Of a stretch of DNA of 45,152 bases, positions 8,368 to 15,090 are shown one piece after another. Numbering within the stretch: position 1 is the stretch's first letter; every line of letters begins with the position of its first letter. The translations under genes and the position numbers were made by a program. Source of the DNA: Pelotalea chapellei. GTDB taxonomy: Bacteria; Desulfobacterota; Desulfuromonadia; Geobacterales; Pseudopelobacteraceae. The notes under the pieces were generated by a model. The model was not told the origin of the DNA and ran no database searches. It saw only the letters and a program-made list of their open reading frames with translations. The stretch lies in assembly GCF_018531195.1 (NCBI RefSeq), contig NZ_JAHDYS010000022.1, positions 1 through 45,152 on the forward strand, read 5' to 3'.

Positions 8368-9295
8368 GGGTCGGACCAAGCTAACGTCCTGCAATAACAT
8401 AAATTTCATCCAAAAATCGGCCTCATTTCGGCCTTAAACACCCTTTTTTTGTACTAAAAACGAGTCTTTAAGAAAATGGCACGAGCAAACCGTCATCACA
8501 TCCCCGGGCAGGTGTGGCATATCACCCACCGCTGCCACAAAAAGGAATTTCTCCTCAAATTCGAAAAGGACCGGAGGCGCTGGCATTCGTGGCTATTTAA
8601 AGCCAAGAAACGTTTCGGCCTGCGGGTGCTCAACTACGTGGTGACCTCCAACCATATTCATCTGCTGGTTGTCGACAGTGGCCCCGATGTCATCCCCAAT
8701 AGTATCCAGCTGATAGCCGGGAGGACCGCCCAGGAATTCAATCTGCGTAAAGATCGGAAAGGTGCGTTCTGGGAAGATCGCTACCACGCCACTGCAATCG
8801 AGCGGAATGAGCATCTGATCCGTTGCCTTGTGTACATCGATCTAAATATGGTCCGCGCAGGAGTGGTAAAGCATCCATTGGAGTGGGAGGCAGGCGGCTT
8901 CAACGAAATCCAGAACCCACCTATGCGGTATGGCGTGATTGACCGTCAGGGACTGCATGAATTCTGCGGTGTCCCCGCAAATGAATCTTTTGCCGATCAT
9001 CATCGGCAATGGGTCCAGGACGCCTTGCAGAACAGTGAAAGTAAGAGGGACAATCGTTGGACAGATGCTATTGCCGTGGGCAGTGGTTATTACGTTGAAG
9101 CAATAAAGGCAAGACTTGGGATGAAGGCCGCCGGCAGAAGAATTGAGAGGCAGCAAGACGACGTCTGCATTCTTAGGGAAGAACCAGTTCCTTACAAGGC
9201 CGTTTTTGACCTCGAAAACGAAGCTCTAAGCCTGAATAACTGTTATTTTTGGGAATAAACCTGAATTAAATCGTGGCGTTGGTTTGGTCCGACCC
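8368..9295 (+). mobile_element. REP-associated (Y1) transposase element with inverted ends
   Basis: The ends are GGGTCGGACCAAGCTAACG (8368-8386) and, on the other strand, GGGTCGGACCAAACCAACG (9277-9295), matching at 17 of 19 positions. They enclose one Y1 transposase gene. No target duplication is seen, as expected for HUH single-strand transposition. The element lies inside an integron cassette between attC 3 and attC 4. Confidence 0.75.
8476..9258 (+). CDS. REP-associated tyrosine (Y1, HUH) transposase
   Basis: A 260-residue protein of the Y1_Tnp/RAYT family. The opening GQVWHITHRCHKKEF is typical, and the HUH motif is HIHLLV near residue 61. A YIDLNMVRAGVV segment downstream is also characteristic. 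Such enzymes nick and join single-stranded DNA at palindromic ends, and the GGTCGGACC ends around this gene are plausible substrates. The reading frame is intact. No clear ribosome site precedes the ATG. Confidence 0.9.
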   Translation: MARANRHHIPGQVWHITHRCHKKEFLLKFEKDRRRWHSWLFKAKKRFGLRVLNYVVTSNHIHLLVVDSGPDVIPNSIQLIAGRTAQEFNLRKDRKGAFWEDRYHATAIERNEHLIRCLVYIDLNMVRAGVVKHPLEWEAGGFNEIQNPPMRYGVIDRQGLHEFCGVPANESFADHHRQWVQDALQNSESKRDNRWTDAIAVGSGYYVEAIKARLGMKAAGRRIERQQDDVCILREEPVPYKAVFDLENEALSLNNCYFWE

Positions 9296-9387
9296 TGCAA
9301 AAAGTCTGGTCACGCTTACAGGACAAATTTGAGACAGCAATTTTCGAGGCTGCCCGAAGCCTTGTGCATCTGCCGAAATAAATCATT

Positions 9388-9447
9388 GCATAACATGCCA
9401 CTAGAGCCGACCGCTGACGCTCACGGCTCAGCGGCGGGCCGTTGGCA
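9388..9447 (+). repeat. attC site 4
   Basis: Left arm GCATAAC, right core GTTGGCA. The inner arms GAGCCG/CGGCTC and CCGCTGA/TCAGCGG pair. The site closes the cassette that was hit by the transposase element. Confidence 0.75.
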
Positions 9448-9469
9448 AAACCAATTTGAGAATCGAATT

Positions 9470-9903
9470 ATGATAGATTCTAATTTCACAAGACAGAGAG
9501 TACGCAGGCTGTGGCTTATTTGGTGCCTTTTGCCGTTCCCATTGGCTAACTCGCTTATACTTCCATGCGGGCTGCTGTTTGCGTATTACGAGATATTGCC
9601 AGGTTTTCTTGTCGTTCATTTTTCACCAGAGACAGTACTTGCCTTCCCAAATCCTGAGCAAATTCAAGCCTACGGACTTGAATCTTACAAAGCACATTAT
9701 CAAGAGGCATGTTGTCGGTTGTTCTCTCTTCAGGCTGTTGGCTTGGAAACCTCGTCATACATTTCAAAACCCTGATAAAAATTGAAAATGAGCGGCAAGA
9801 CAAAATCAAATGGAAGACACTGCTTCTAAGTGGTGTTGGGCAAACCACATTATCATTGTTGAGCGGAGTCCTCCTGATTCTTGCAATAGGCATGATCGGC
9901 TAG
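9470..9903 (+). pseudogene. Cassette gene: two-helix membrane protein, frameshifted
   Basis: The frame from ATG 9470 encodes an N-terminal hydrophobic region (LWLIWCLLPFPLANSLILPC) and a soluble loop, then ends at 9775. An overlapping frame continues with coding-like sequence (IKIENERQDKIKWKTLL) and a second membrane helix ending at 9903, close to attC 5. A one-base frameshift near 9735-9745 would join them. No family is recognised. A truncated 101-residue product is possible. Confidence 0.55.
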
Positions 9904-9930
9904 GTTTTGAATCTTGGACAATAAATCAAT

Positions 9931-9991
9931 TGCTAACCAGGAAGATCCGCCGGGCCAAAAGACCGCCCGGTGATCTCCCGAACCGTTGGCA
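9931..9991 (+). repeat. attC site 5
   Basis: Left arm TGCTAAC, right core GTTGGCA, inner arms GCCGGGC/GCCCGGT. The flanks AGGAAGAT and GATCTCCC are shared with attC 9, so the two belong to one attC subfamily. Confidence 0.85.
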
Positions 9992-10000
9992 CAGGAGAAT

Positions 10001-10546
10001 ATGATGAAAATTTTACTGACTTGCTTTTTCCTATTATTGTCTGTAACAGCCTCCGTTTTCGGAAATGAGACAATGGGATGGCGACAGGATGGCAAATCGA
10101 TTCAAAATGAAGATGCACGTAAATCCATAAACGGATTCGGAGCCGCTCTCATTATTACTCCAGACCTTGACTGGGATGCGAAATGGAATACCCCTGCTGA
10201 TACAAGCCCACGATTTTCGACAGTGGACAAACTCAAGGTTGGATCGGAAGCAACCATACTGATTTTTTTCGCAAATCCAAAATTGAATTCTGATGGCAAC
10301 GTGAATGTGACTTGCGATGTTAAAATTTCACGTCCAAACAGTAAGGTAACTGAAAACAAAGGACTACGAGGTTTCACCGGCAAATTGCAAGGTGCAATAA
10401 CAAATACCTTTTTAACTGAATCAGTCATTAAGTTTGTCGGGGAGCCATCTGATCCTATTGGAGAATGGATCATTGATGTAACTGTCCATGATAATTACCG
10501 TCAAATCTCCGTACCTCTTCGGGCAAAATTCGAACTAACAAAATAG
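10001..10546 (+). CDS. Cassette gene: secreted protein of unknown function
   Basis: The 181-residue product starts with a clear signal peptide (MMKILLTCFFLLLSVTASVFG), probably cleaved before NETMG. The mature part is beta-strand-rich, with alternating stretches such as EATILIFFANP, NVTCDVKIS and EWIIDVTV, suggesting an immunoglobulin-like or beta-sandwich periplasmic domain. No named family is recognised. CAGGAG lies a few bases before tandem ATG codons. A TTG-initiated form from 9986 would start inside the attC core and is less likely. Confidence 0.7.
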   Translation: MMKILLTCFFLLLSVTASVFGNETMGWRQDGKSIQNEDARKSINGFGAALIITPDLDWDAKWNTPADTSPRFSTVDKLKVGSEATILIFFANPKLNSDGNVNVTCDVKISRPNSKVTENKGLRGFTGKLQGAITNTFLTESVIKFVGEPSDPIGEWIIDVTVHDNYRQISVPLRAKFELTK

Positions 10547-10556
10547 GACCACGCAG

Positions 10557-10622
10557 TGCCAACAACGCGGCGGCACACGGGTTTCGCTAGCGCTTCGCCG
10601 GTGCGCCCCGGCCACGTTGGCT
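10557..10622 (+). repeat. attC site 6
   Basis: Left arm TGCCAAC, right core GTTGGCT, paired GC-rich inner arms around TTTCGCTAGCGCTTCGCC. The loop resembles attC 1 and attC 3. Confidence 0.85.
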
Positions 10623-10636
10623 GAAAAAGGAAAAAG

Positions 10637-11080
10637 ATGGATTTCTTGATTTTCGGGACATTTCTAGCGATTGCGATTCTGTATTGGCTTTTCACCGTAG
10701 TATCTCTGAAAAAACTGACAAAGCAGTTCAAAGGGGCCTGCTCTGACGGAGGAATAATAGAAGATTCTTCAGTTGTTGACATTGTCCACGGAATTATCCC
10801 AGCCGGGTACCGATACAGCATTAAGCTCAGGATAACCCCAAATCAATTGTGCCTCATCCCCACCGGAATTTGGGGCTGGATTCCAGCCATCACTATTCCT
10901 TTTGATCAACTCACCATAGTCCAATACAAAGAAGGAATTTTGTCTGTCATCGAACTGGGAGTAAGGAATGGGCGGACGAGGATATGCATCAAGGGTGACG
11001 GAGCAAGAACAATCAAAAACACAGCCAACATGGGGGTGGTGACGGATGCCGGGAAAAGCCCGGCCCCGCACACCCCCTGA
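10637..11080 (+). CDS. Cassette gene: membrane-anchored protein, C-terminus inside attC
   Basis: A 147-residue protein with an N-terminal membrane anchor (about residues 3-22) and a compact domain with strand-like segments (YSIKLRITPNQLCLIP, AITIPFDQLTIVQY). It looks like a small bacterial PH-like fold, but that is only a guess. The last 20 or so codons lie in attC 7, giving a Pro/Gly-rich tail (DAGKSPAPHTP) that is attC-encoded and probably not functional. An AAAAAGG-type ribosome site precedes the ATG. Confidence 0.62.
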   Translation: MDFLIFGTFLAIAILYWLFTVVSLKKLTKQFKGACSDGGIIEDSSVVDIVHGIIPAGYRYSIKLRITPNQLCLIPTGIWGWIPAITIPFDQLTIVQYKEGILSVIELGVRNGRTRICIKGDGARTIKNTANMGVVTDAGKSPAPHTP

Positions 11081-11090
11081 ACCGTTATAC
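11023..11090 (+). repeat. attC site 7
   Basis: Left arm AGCCAAC, right core GTTATAC. The arms GGGGGTG/CACCCCC and GCCGGG/CCCGGC pair well. The stop codon of the preceding gene lies within the site. Confidence 0.82.
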
Positions 11091-11101
11091 GATAAAGAGA
11101 A

Positions 11102-11617
11102 ATGATAAAAATCTATTCGCCAAATGATGAACTTGAGCTTTCGATGATTCGCGGTATTTTCGATACCGAGGGCATTTCTTACTTCGTGCATAACGACAAC
11201 TTTGGATCAATGCGCGTTGGACCGCAGATCGATCTCTTAAACAAGAAAACCATAATGGTTGCGTCTGAAGACGTGGGCCGCGCAAAGGACATTATTTCCA
11301 ATCTACTTGAACGCCGGTTGCCAGAAGAGGAAGAGCAAGAACAATATTCAATCGGTCAAAAGCTAAGAATAATACTGGAGACGATCGTCTTTTGGTGGTT
11401 CATACCAGGGAGAAAGCGCAGTAAGAAACGGCCTGAAGTAAATAACGAGCTACAATCACCGCTAGCGGTGGAATCTGTAAAAGCTGGGGGTGCCAACATG
11501 CACATATGCTTCGGTTTAGGTAAGGTCATGAGCATTGCAAAGCTGAAACTGCCTGAATCAAGGATTTGTCGCGCTTGCTCAAAACCAGACTCAGATCGAC
11601 GTAAAATCAAAAATTGA
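11102..11617 (+). CDS. Cassette gene: DUF2007-domain protein
   Basis: Residues 1-70 fit DUF2007 (putative signal-transducing protein): MIKIYSPNDELELSMIRG, GISYFVHNDNFGS and VASEDVGRAKDII. This domain resembles a ferredoxin-like fold and is often fused to membrane or zinc-ribbon parts. The rest is charged with one short hydrophobic stretch (IVFWWFIPG). The last 40 or so residues look unlike a natural domain and overlap the -35 box of the next promoter, so the 3' end may have been rearranged when an attC was lost. Confidence 0.75.
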   Translation: MIKIYSPNDELELSMIRGIFDTEGISYFVHNDNFGSMRVGPQIDLLNKKTIMVASEDVGRAKDIISNLLERRLPEEEEQEQYSIGQKLRIILETIVFWWFIPGRKRSKKRPEVNNELQSPLAVESVKAGGANMHICFGLGKVMSIAKLKLPESRICRACSKPDSDRRKIKN

Positions 11618-11641
11618 CAAGTGTACCAATGTTGGTACAAT
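11614..11641 (+). promoter_or_regulatory. Toxin-antitoxin promoter with embedded operator
   Basis: TTGACA and TACAAT are 16 bases apart. A perfect 18-bp palindrome, TGTACCAATGTTGGTACA (11622-11639), fills the spacer and overlaps the -10 box. This is where the HigA-type antitoxin would bind to shut off its own operon. Transcription should start only a few bases before the toxin ATG at 11651. Confidence 0.8.
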
Positions 11642-11650
11642 GGATCACAA

Positions 11651-11885
11651 ATGACTGATATTTCTTTTGTCCTTAAAGTCGTATTTTATTGTTCTGAAGA
11701 TCGACAAGGACTTATGGGAAGTACGAACGAGATTGGCAGACGGTATTGCATGAGTCTTCTTTACGGTAGACGGCGAGTACCTGATTTTACTGCATGGATT
11801 TATAAAGAAATCACAGAAGACCCCACAAAATGAACTCAAGACGGCATTGAGCCGCCTTGGCACCTACAAAAGAGGTTCAAAATGA
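11651..11885 (+). pseudogene. HigB/RelE-like toxin, inactivated
   Basis: The start MTDISFVLKVVFYCSEDRQ matches the opening of phage Gp49/HigB-like toxins. An internal deletion with frame change follows, and the C-terminal part resumes as LWEVRTRLADGIA, then a TGA stop, then VFFTVDGEYLILLHGFIKK. The stop replaces the Arg codon normally found there (CGA to TGA). The original stop overlaps the antitoxin start as ATGA. Both lesions should abolish toxicity. The gene lies directly behind an intact promoter and operator. Confidence 0.8.
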
Positions 11886-12163
11886 AAAACGAACATTTAG
11901 GATCAAACTTTGACGATTTTCTTGAAGAGGAAGGTCTGCGTGCAGAGGCAGAAGCGGCAGCAATCAAGAGGGTTATTGCATTCCAGATAGAACAGGAAAT
12001 GAAACAAGCGAACCTTTCAAAAACCGCCATGGCCGAAAAGATGCACACCAGCCGCACGGCATTGGACAGACTCCTTGATCCCGCCAATGTTTCCGTCACC
12101 CTCCAAACCCTCGAAAGAGCGGCCCTTGCCCTTGGTAAAAGCCTCAAAGTAGAGTTGGCATAA
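11882..12163 (+). CDS. HigA-like antitoxin (XRE family), intact
   Basis: The 93-residue product has a short N-terminal segment (GSNFDDFLEEEGL) and a helix-turn-helix domain (LSKTAMAEKMHTSRTALDRLLDP, VTLQTLERAALALG), typical of antitoxins paired with Gp49/HigB-like toxins. It neutralises the toxin and represses the operon through the palindrome at 11622-11639. It overlaps the toxin stop by ATGA, a sign of translational coupling. The toxin is broken, so this is an orphan antitoxin that may still act as a repressor. Its stop codon lies in attC 8. Confidence 0.88.
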   Translation: MKNEHLGSNFDDFLEEEGLRAEAEAAAIKRVIAFQIEQEMKQANLSKTAMAEKMHTSRTALDRLLDPANVSVTLQTLERAALALGKSLKVELA

Positions 12164-12220
12164 CTAAGCGTAGTACGGGTCGGCAATAATCCGCCGCCGG
12201 TGTGCTCACCCCCGTTAGCC
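12158..12220 (+). repeat. attC site 8
   Basis: Left arm GCATAAC, right core GTTAGCC, central GCCGCCGG-type arms. It closes a cassette that holds DUF2007 and the HigBA relic; no attC separates those two. Confidence 0.75.
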
Positions 12221-12223
12221 ACT

Positions 12224-12550
12224 ATGAAAATTAATGAAACAGAAAAACTTGAACTAGAAAATCTCGAACGATCGGCAGACGATCTGTTATCGAGCCTTGC
12301 GGTTTCAGGTAATTATGCATCCGATAGAGACTTGCAAATACTAGAGCAATATGCAGGACGAGCCGCAAAGATCGCATTTGGCATAGGGCAAGCCGATCTT
12401 CTTAGTTATCAGATGCTTAATCTAATAAGATGGACTGACCACCTTAATGATGATTCCTGGGTCGAGAATTTTAAAATGACGCTGCGAAATCGCCCGCTAG
12501 TCAACCCATTTGGTAACCTGATTACAAATCCAAATAGAGGCGATGGCTAA
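12224..12550 (+). CDS. Cassette gene: small soluble protein of unknown function
   Basis: A 108-residue acidic, mostly helical protein (KLELENLERSADDLLSSL, AGRAAKIAFGIGQADLL). No motif, signal peptide or membrane segment is seen. The ATG at 12224 is four bases after the attC core, so translation may be leaderless or coupled. A longer GTG start at 12200 would read through the attC and is less likely. The stop codon lies in the left arm of attC 9. Confidence 0.6.
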   Translation: MKINETEKLELENLERSADDLLSSLAVSGNYASDRDLQILEQYAGRAAKIAFGIGQADLLSYQMLNLIRWTDHLNDDSWVENFKMTLRNRPLVNPFGNLITNPNRGDG

Positions 12551-12604
12551 CAGGAAGATACACCTGACCTAAAGGCCGTCAGGTGATATCCCACCCCGTT
12601 AGGC
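12545..12604 (+). repeat. attC site 9
   Basis: Left arm GGCTAAC, right core GTTAGGC (exact GTTRRRY), inner stem CACCTGAC/GTCAGGTG. The best-formed site in the array. Confidence 0.9.
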
Positions 12605-12639
12605 ATTCGAAATCGGCTACACTGGAGGTAAGCGAAGGT

Positions 12640-13209
12640 ATGAAGACCCAGTATTACACCGCATCAAGTCTTGATGGATTTATTGCTACCGAGGATGACT
12701 CGTTGGAGTGGCTGTTTCCACTGGCGGATCTGAATGACTCCAGCTACCCAGATTTCATTGCTGAGGTCGGCGCACTGGCAATGGGGTCTGCCACCTACGA
12801 ATGGATCGTCCGCAATGCCAATAAGATTACTGCCGAGACGGGATCATCTTGGCCCTACACCCAGCCTGTCTGGGTATTTACCTCTCGCGTACTCCAGGCA
12901 GTTGAAGGTTCGGACATTACGTTCGTGAAAGGTGATGTGCGCCAGGTTCACAATAAGATGCGTGTTGTCGCGGGTACAAAGAACATATGGATTGTGGGTG
13001 GTGGAGACTTGGCGGGACAGTTTTATGATGCAGGACTTCTGGATGAACTCATCGTTCAAATTGGCTCAGTTACTCTGGGCAGAGGCAAACAAGTGTTTCC
13101 GCGCCGAGTTCTGAGCCCAATCCTCCGCCTCGTTTCAGTTCGCCAGATGGCGGTAGGCATGGTTGAGCTGCGGTATGACATAGGCAAACAGCCCGCTAAA
13201 GAGTTATGA
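12640..13209 (+). CDS. Cassette gene: dihydrofolate reductase family (RibD C-terminal) protein
   Basis: The 189-residue product fits the RibD_C/DHFR-like reductase family: YYTASSLDGFIATEDDSLEWL, LAMGSATYEWI, PVWVFTSR, IWIVGGGDLAGQFYDAGLLDEL and IGSVTLGRGKQVFP. Members bind NADPH; most single-domain ones have no defined substrate. The GGGDL loop is the expected cofactor site. GGAGG lies 11 bases before ATG 12640 and a closer AAGG also helps. Many known antibiotic-resistance cassettes (dfr) are DHFRs, but this family is a distant relative, so resistance is not implied. Confidence 0.85.
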   Translation: MKTQYYTASSLDGFIATEDDSLEWLFPLADLNDSSYPDFIAEVGALAMGSATYEWIVRNANKITAETGSSWPYTQPVWVFTSRVLQAVEGSDITFVKGDVRQVHNKMRVVAGTKNIWIVGGGDLAGQFYDAGLLDELIVQIGSVTLGRGKQVFPRRVLSPILRLVSVRQMAVGMVELRYDIGKQPAKEL

Positions 13210-13262
13210 ACAAGGAACAGAAGCAGATCTGTCCTTGATTATGGAATGAAATGAAAATGCGA

Positions 13263-13336
13263 TGCCAACCAGGCCCTTGGACGCCGACCGGGGCTGAAAA
13301 ACGCCCCGGACGGGTCAAGGCCCGCCCCCGTTGGAT
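13263..13336 (+). repeat. attC site 10
   Basis: Left arm TGCCAAC, right core GTTGGAT (fits GTTRRRY). The longest site (74 bases), with two nested stems: CCTTGGAC-type outer and GGGGC/GCCCC inner. Confidence 0.85.
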
Positions 13337-13342
13337 TACAAA

Positions 13343-13527
13343 ATGGAACTAACAAGAAAACTGCTTATTATTTCAGGATTTCTAGGAGTTGGATTTGTGG
13401 CTTTGACTTTGAGGATGTGGGTATTGGGCGATCGGTCGATTCGTTTAAGGATGAGCTCAGAAGTAGTCTGATAGCTCTCCTTGTTTTTGCAGTAATGGCA
13501 GCCATCGTTATTTACATCAATAACTGA
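13343..13527 (+). pseudogene. Cassette gene: small two-helix membrane protein, frameshifted
   Basis: The frame from ATG 13343 starts MELTRKLLIISGFLGVGFVA. Adding one T in the GGCTTTGAC run would join it to FDFEDVGIGRSVDSFKDELR and a second hydrophobic helix (LIALLVFAVMAAIVIYI) ending at 13527. The repaired protein would be about 61 residues. As it stands the product ends early at 13471. Confidence 0.55.
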
Positions 13528-13530
13528 TAT

Positions 13531-13842
13531 TCAAGCAGCGAGCAGCTCTTTCAAAACATCCGGTTTTTTTATGGCAATAGTGATGAGTGACTTTGCCGCT
13601 CCCGACGGCGCACGACGACCCTGCTCCCACTCTTGAAGAGTACGAAGTGACACGCCGAGCAACTTGGCAAACTCGCTCTGAGAGAGACCTATTCTGAGGC
13701 GGGACGCTGCCAGAGGAGAAACTTCTACTTTAGTTACGCGACCAACTTTGCCGGCCTTGAGATCCCGCACGGCCTGGAGCAGTTCCTCGTCAATGTTGCG
13801 CTTTGCATCACGTTCGAGCAGTTCTTTTTCATTTAGTGGCAT
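13531..13842 (-). CDS. Antitoxin, XRE-type helix-turn-helix (NadS/HigA-like), intact
   Basis: Starting at ATG 13842 (MPLNEKELLERD) with AGGAG upstream, the 103-residue product has a DNA-binding domain (RIGLSQSEFAKLLGVSLRTLQEWEQGRRAPSG split across its two helices) common in type II antitoxins encoded after RelE-like toxins. It overlaps the end of the toxin relic by 14 bases. It reads against the array direction, so it depends on its own promoter at 14157-14184. Its partner is frameshifted, making it the second orphan antitoxin in the array. Confidence 0.85.
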   Translation of the reverse strand: MPLNEKELLERDAKRNIDEELLQAVRDLKAGKVGRVTKVEVSPLAASRLRIGLSQSEFAKLLGVSLRTLQEWEQGRRAPSGAAKSLITIAIKKPDVLKELLAA

Positions 13843-14150
13843 GTTCCATCTCCTCTTTAAGTGCTTTGAGAATATGACCGGGAATACTGTCAACGGCACT
13901 TTTGGCATAAATCAGAAGTAACCAAATTTGCCCGGCCTCTGTCCGGGCAAAATAGAGAACACCTGACACCGCCGCTCTTACCGGTTCCCCGACGGCTCCA
14001 GCGCACCTTGCGAACACCGCCGGAACCACGCACGACATCGCCCATATCGGGATTGGCGGCAAGATATTCCTGAAAGACTCCGTATTCGGTATCTGTCAGG
14101 TAATCATGAACCTGTTTCGTGAACAGTGGCGATTCGACAGAAGTAACCAT
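13829..14150 (-). pseudogene. RelE-like toxin, frameshifted
   Basis: The N-terminal frame (MVTSVESPLFTKQV, EYGVFQEYLAANPDMGDVV, GGVRKVRWSRRGTGKSGGVR) is followed in another frame by the toxin's C-terminal half (VLYFARTEAGQIWLLLIYAKS). This fits the RelE family found with NadS-type antitoxins. One extra base near 13968 explains the switch. The conserved basic core and C-terminal strand are therefore not made as one protein. Upstream is a good promoter, with the ATG only a few bases past the expected start of transcription. Confidence 0.8.
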
Positions 14151-14156
14151 GAGTCA

Positions 14157-14184
14157 AATATACGGCATTGACGTATAAAGTCAA
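14157..14184 (-). promoter_or_regulatory. Promoter of the leftward toxin-antitoxin pair
   Basis: On the minus strand TTGACT and TATATT are 16 bases apart. The spacer carries an inverted repeat, TATACG-n7-CGTATA, overlapping the -10 box, a likely antitoxin operator. The toxin ATG follows about 7 bases after the -10 box, so the mRNA should be nearly leaderless. Confidence 0.7.
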
Positions 14185-14212
14185 CCGGCAAATTCATTGA
14201 GAGAAACGAAGT

Positions 14213-14270
14213 GTTCAACCAGGGAGAAGCAGCTGCCTAAAACCGCCGCTGTTCTCCCAAGCCGTTATAA
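14213..14270 (+). repeat. attC site 11
   Basis: Left arm GTTCAAC (fits RYYYAAC), right core GTTATAA, long inner stem GGGAGAAGCAGC with GCCGCTGTTCTCCC. Confidence 0.82.
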
Positions 14271-14285
14271 ATTTAGGAGGAAAAC

Positions 14286-15014
14286 GTGCCTGAACGGAAA
14301 AGAATAGCTCTTCTTATTGATTGCGACAATGTCAGCCATAATTCAATTGAAGGAGTATTAGAAGAACTCGCAAAACACGGCATGGTTAATGTTCGTCATG
14401 CGCATGGAGACTGGAAAAGCCAGTCCTTATCTGGTTGGATAGATAGATTGCACCCGCATGCAATTAGACCTATGCAGCAGTTTGCATACACAAAAGGGAA
14501 AAATGCCACTGATGCTGCAATGATTATTGATGCAATGGATCTCCTTTACAGTAAAAACGTCGATGCATTTGCTTTAATGACAAGCGACAGTGATTTTACT
14601 CCTCTAGTGTTGAGAATACTGGAGAGCGGTCTACCGGTTTATGGTTTTGGTGAAACGAAGACGCCTCAACCATTTGTAGATGCTTGTTCTACATTTATAT
14701 ACACAGAAAATCTCGTTGCTCAGAAGGAAGAAAAATCGGAAAACCATAAACAACCAGTTAAGAAAAGTAGAAATGAACTTAGGAAAGACACTGCATTGGT
14801 AAAATTGCTCAGAACTGCTGTTGAGCAGACATCAGAGGATGATGGATGGGCTCATTTGAGCAAAGTTGGTCATTACATATCAAACAACAGCTCGTTCTCA
14901 TCTATAAACTACGGCTATAAAAAACTCGGCGACTTAATAAGAGCAAGCGAATTATTTGATATGGAAATGAGAAAAGACGGAACAGCCATGTACATTAGAG
15001 ATGCACGCAAATAA
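14286..15014 (+). CDS. Cassette gene: NYN-domain putative RNase with OST-HTH/LOTUS domain
   Basis: The 242-residue product starts at GTG with AGGAGG six bases upstream. The N-terminal NYN (PIN-like) domain shows the metal-binding acidic residues in LLIDCDNVS (residues 9-17), TDAAMIIDAMDLLY and LMTSDSDFTPLV. The C-terminal 70 residues (TALVKLLRTAVEQTSEDDGWAHLSKVG and YGYKKLGDLIRASELF, separated by a short linker) fit an OST-HTH/LOTUS RNA-binding domain. NYN proteins are expected to cut RNA; the LOTUS part would select it. The gene is intact. Confidence 0.88.
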   Translation: MPERKRIALLIDCDNVSHNSIEGVLEELAKHGMVNVRHAHGDWKSQSLSGWIDRLHPHAIRPMQQFAYTKGKNATDAAMIIDAMDLLYSKNVDAFALMTSDSDFTPLVLRILESGLPVYGFGETKTPQPFVDACSTFIYTENLVAQKEEKSENHKQPVKKSRNELRKDTALVKLLRTAVEQTSEDDGWAHLSKVGHYISNNSSFSSINYGYKKLGDLIRASELFDMEMRKDGTAMYIRDARK

Positions 15015-15090
15015 TTTTGGAATAGCATCAATTTGAATGTAGAAGAAAATAGAGAGGCAATGCTCAAAACATCAAAAGCATAAGTTAATG

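Larger units (their letters stand above)
8306..9381 (+). pseudogene. Cassette gene split by a transposase element
   Basis: The left part starts at ATG 8306 with AAGGAG upstream and encodes a hydrophobic leader (MKEFFTMLFFGSSLLL) that runs into the element at 8368. The right part starts after 9295 and has an open frame ending at 9381 just before attC 4, with helix-like sequence (QKVWSRLQDKFETAIFEAA). The two parts probably made one small secreted or membrane protein. The exact join is not certain because the parts are in different frames. Confidence 0.5.

Noticed and set aside
11436-11500. A possible extra attC inside the DUF2007 gene (ATAAC, palindrome CACCGCTAGCGGTG, TGCCAAC)
   Set aside because: No right core GTTRRRY is present at a suitable distance, so it was not called as a site.
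12640-13209. Trimethoprim-resistance (dfr) cassette
   Set aside because: The protein fits the RibD C-terminal family and not the DfrA or DfrB enzymes of resistance integrons.
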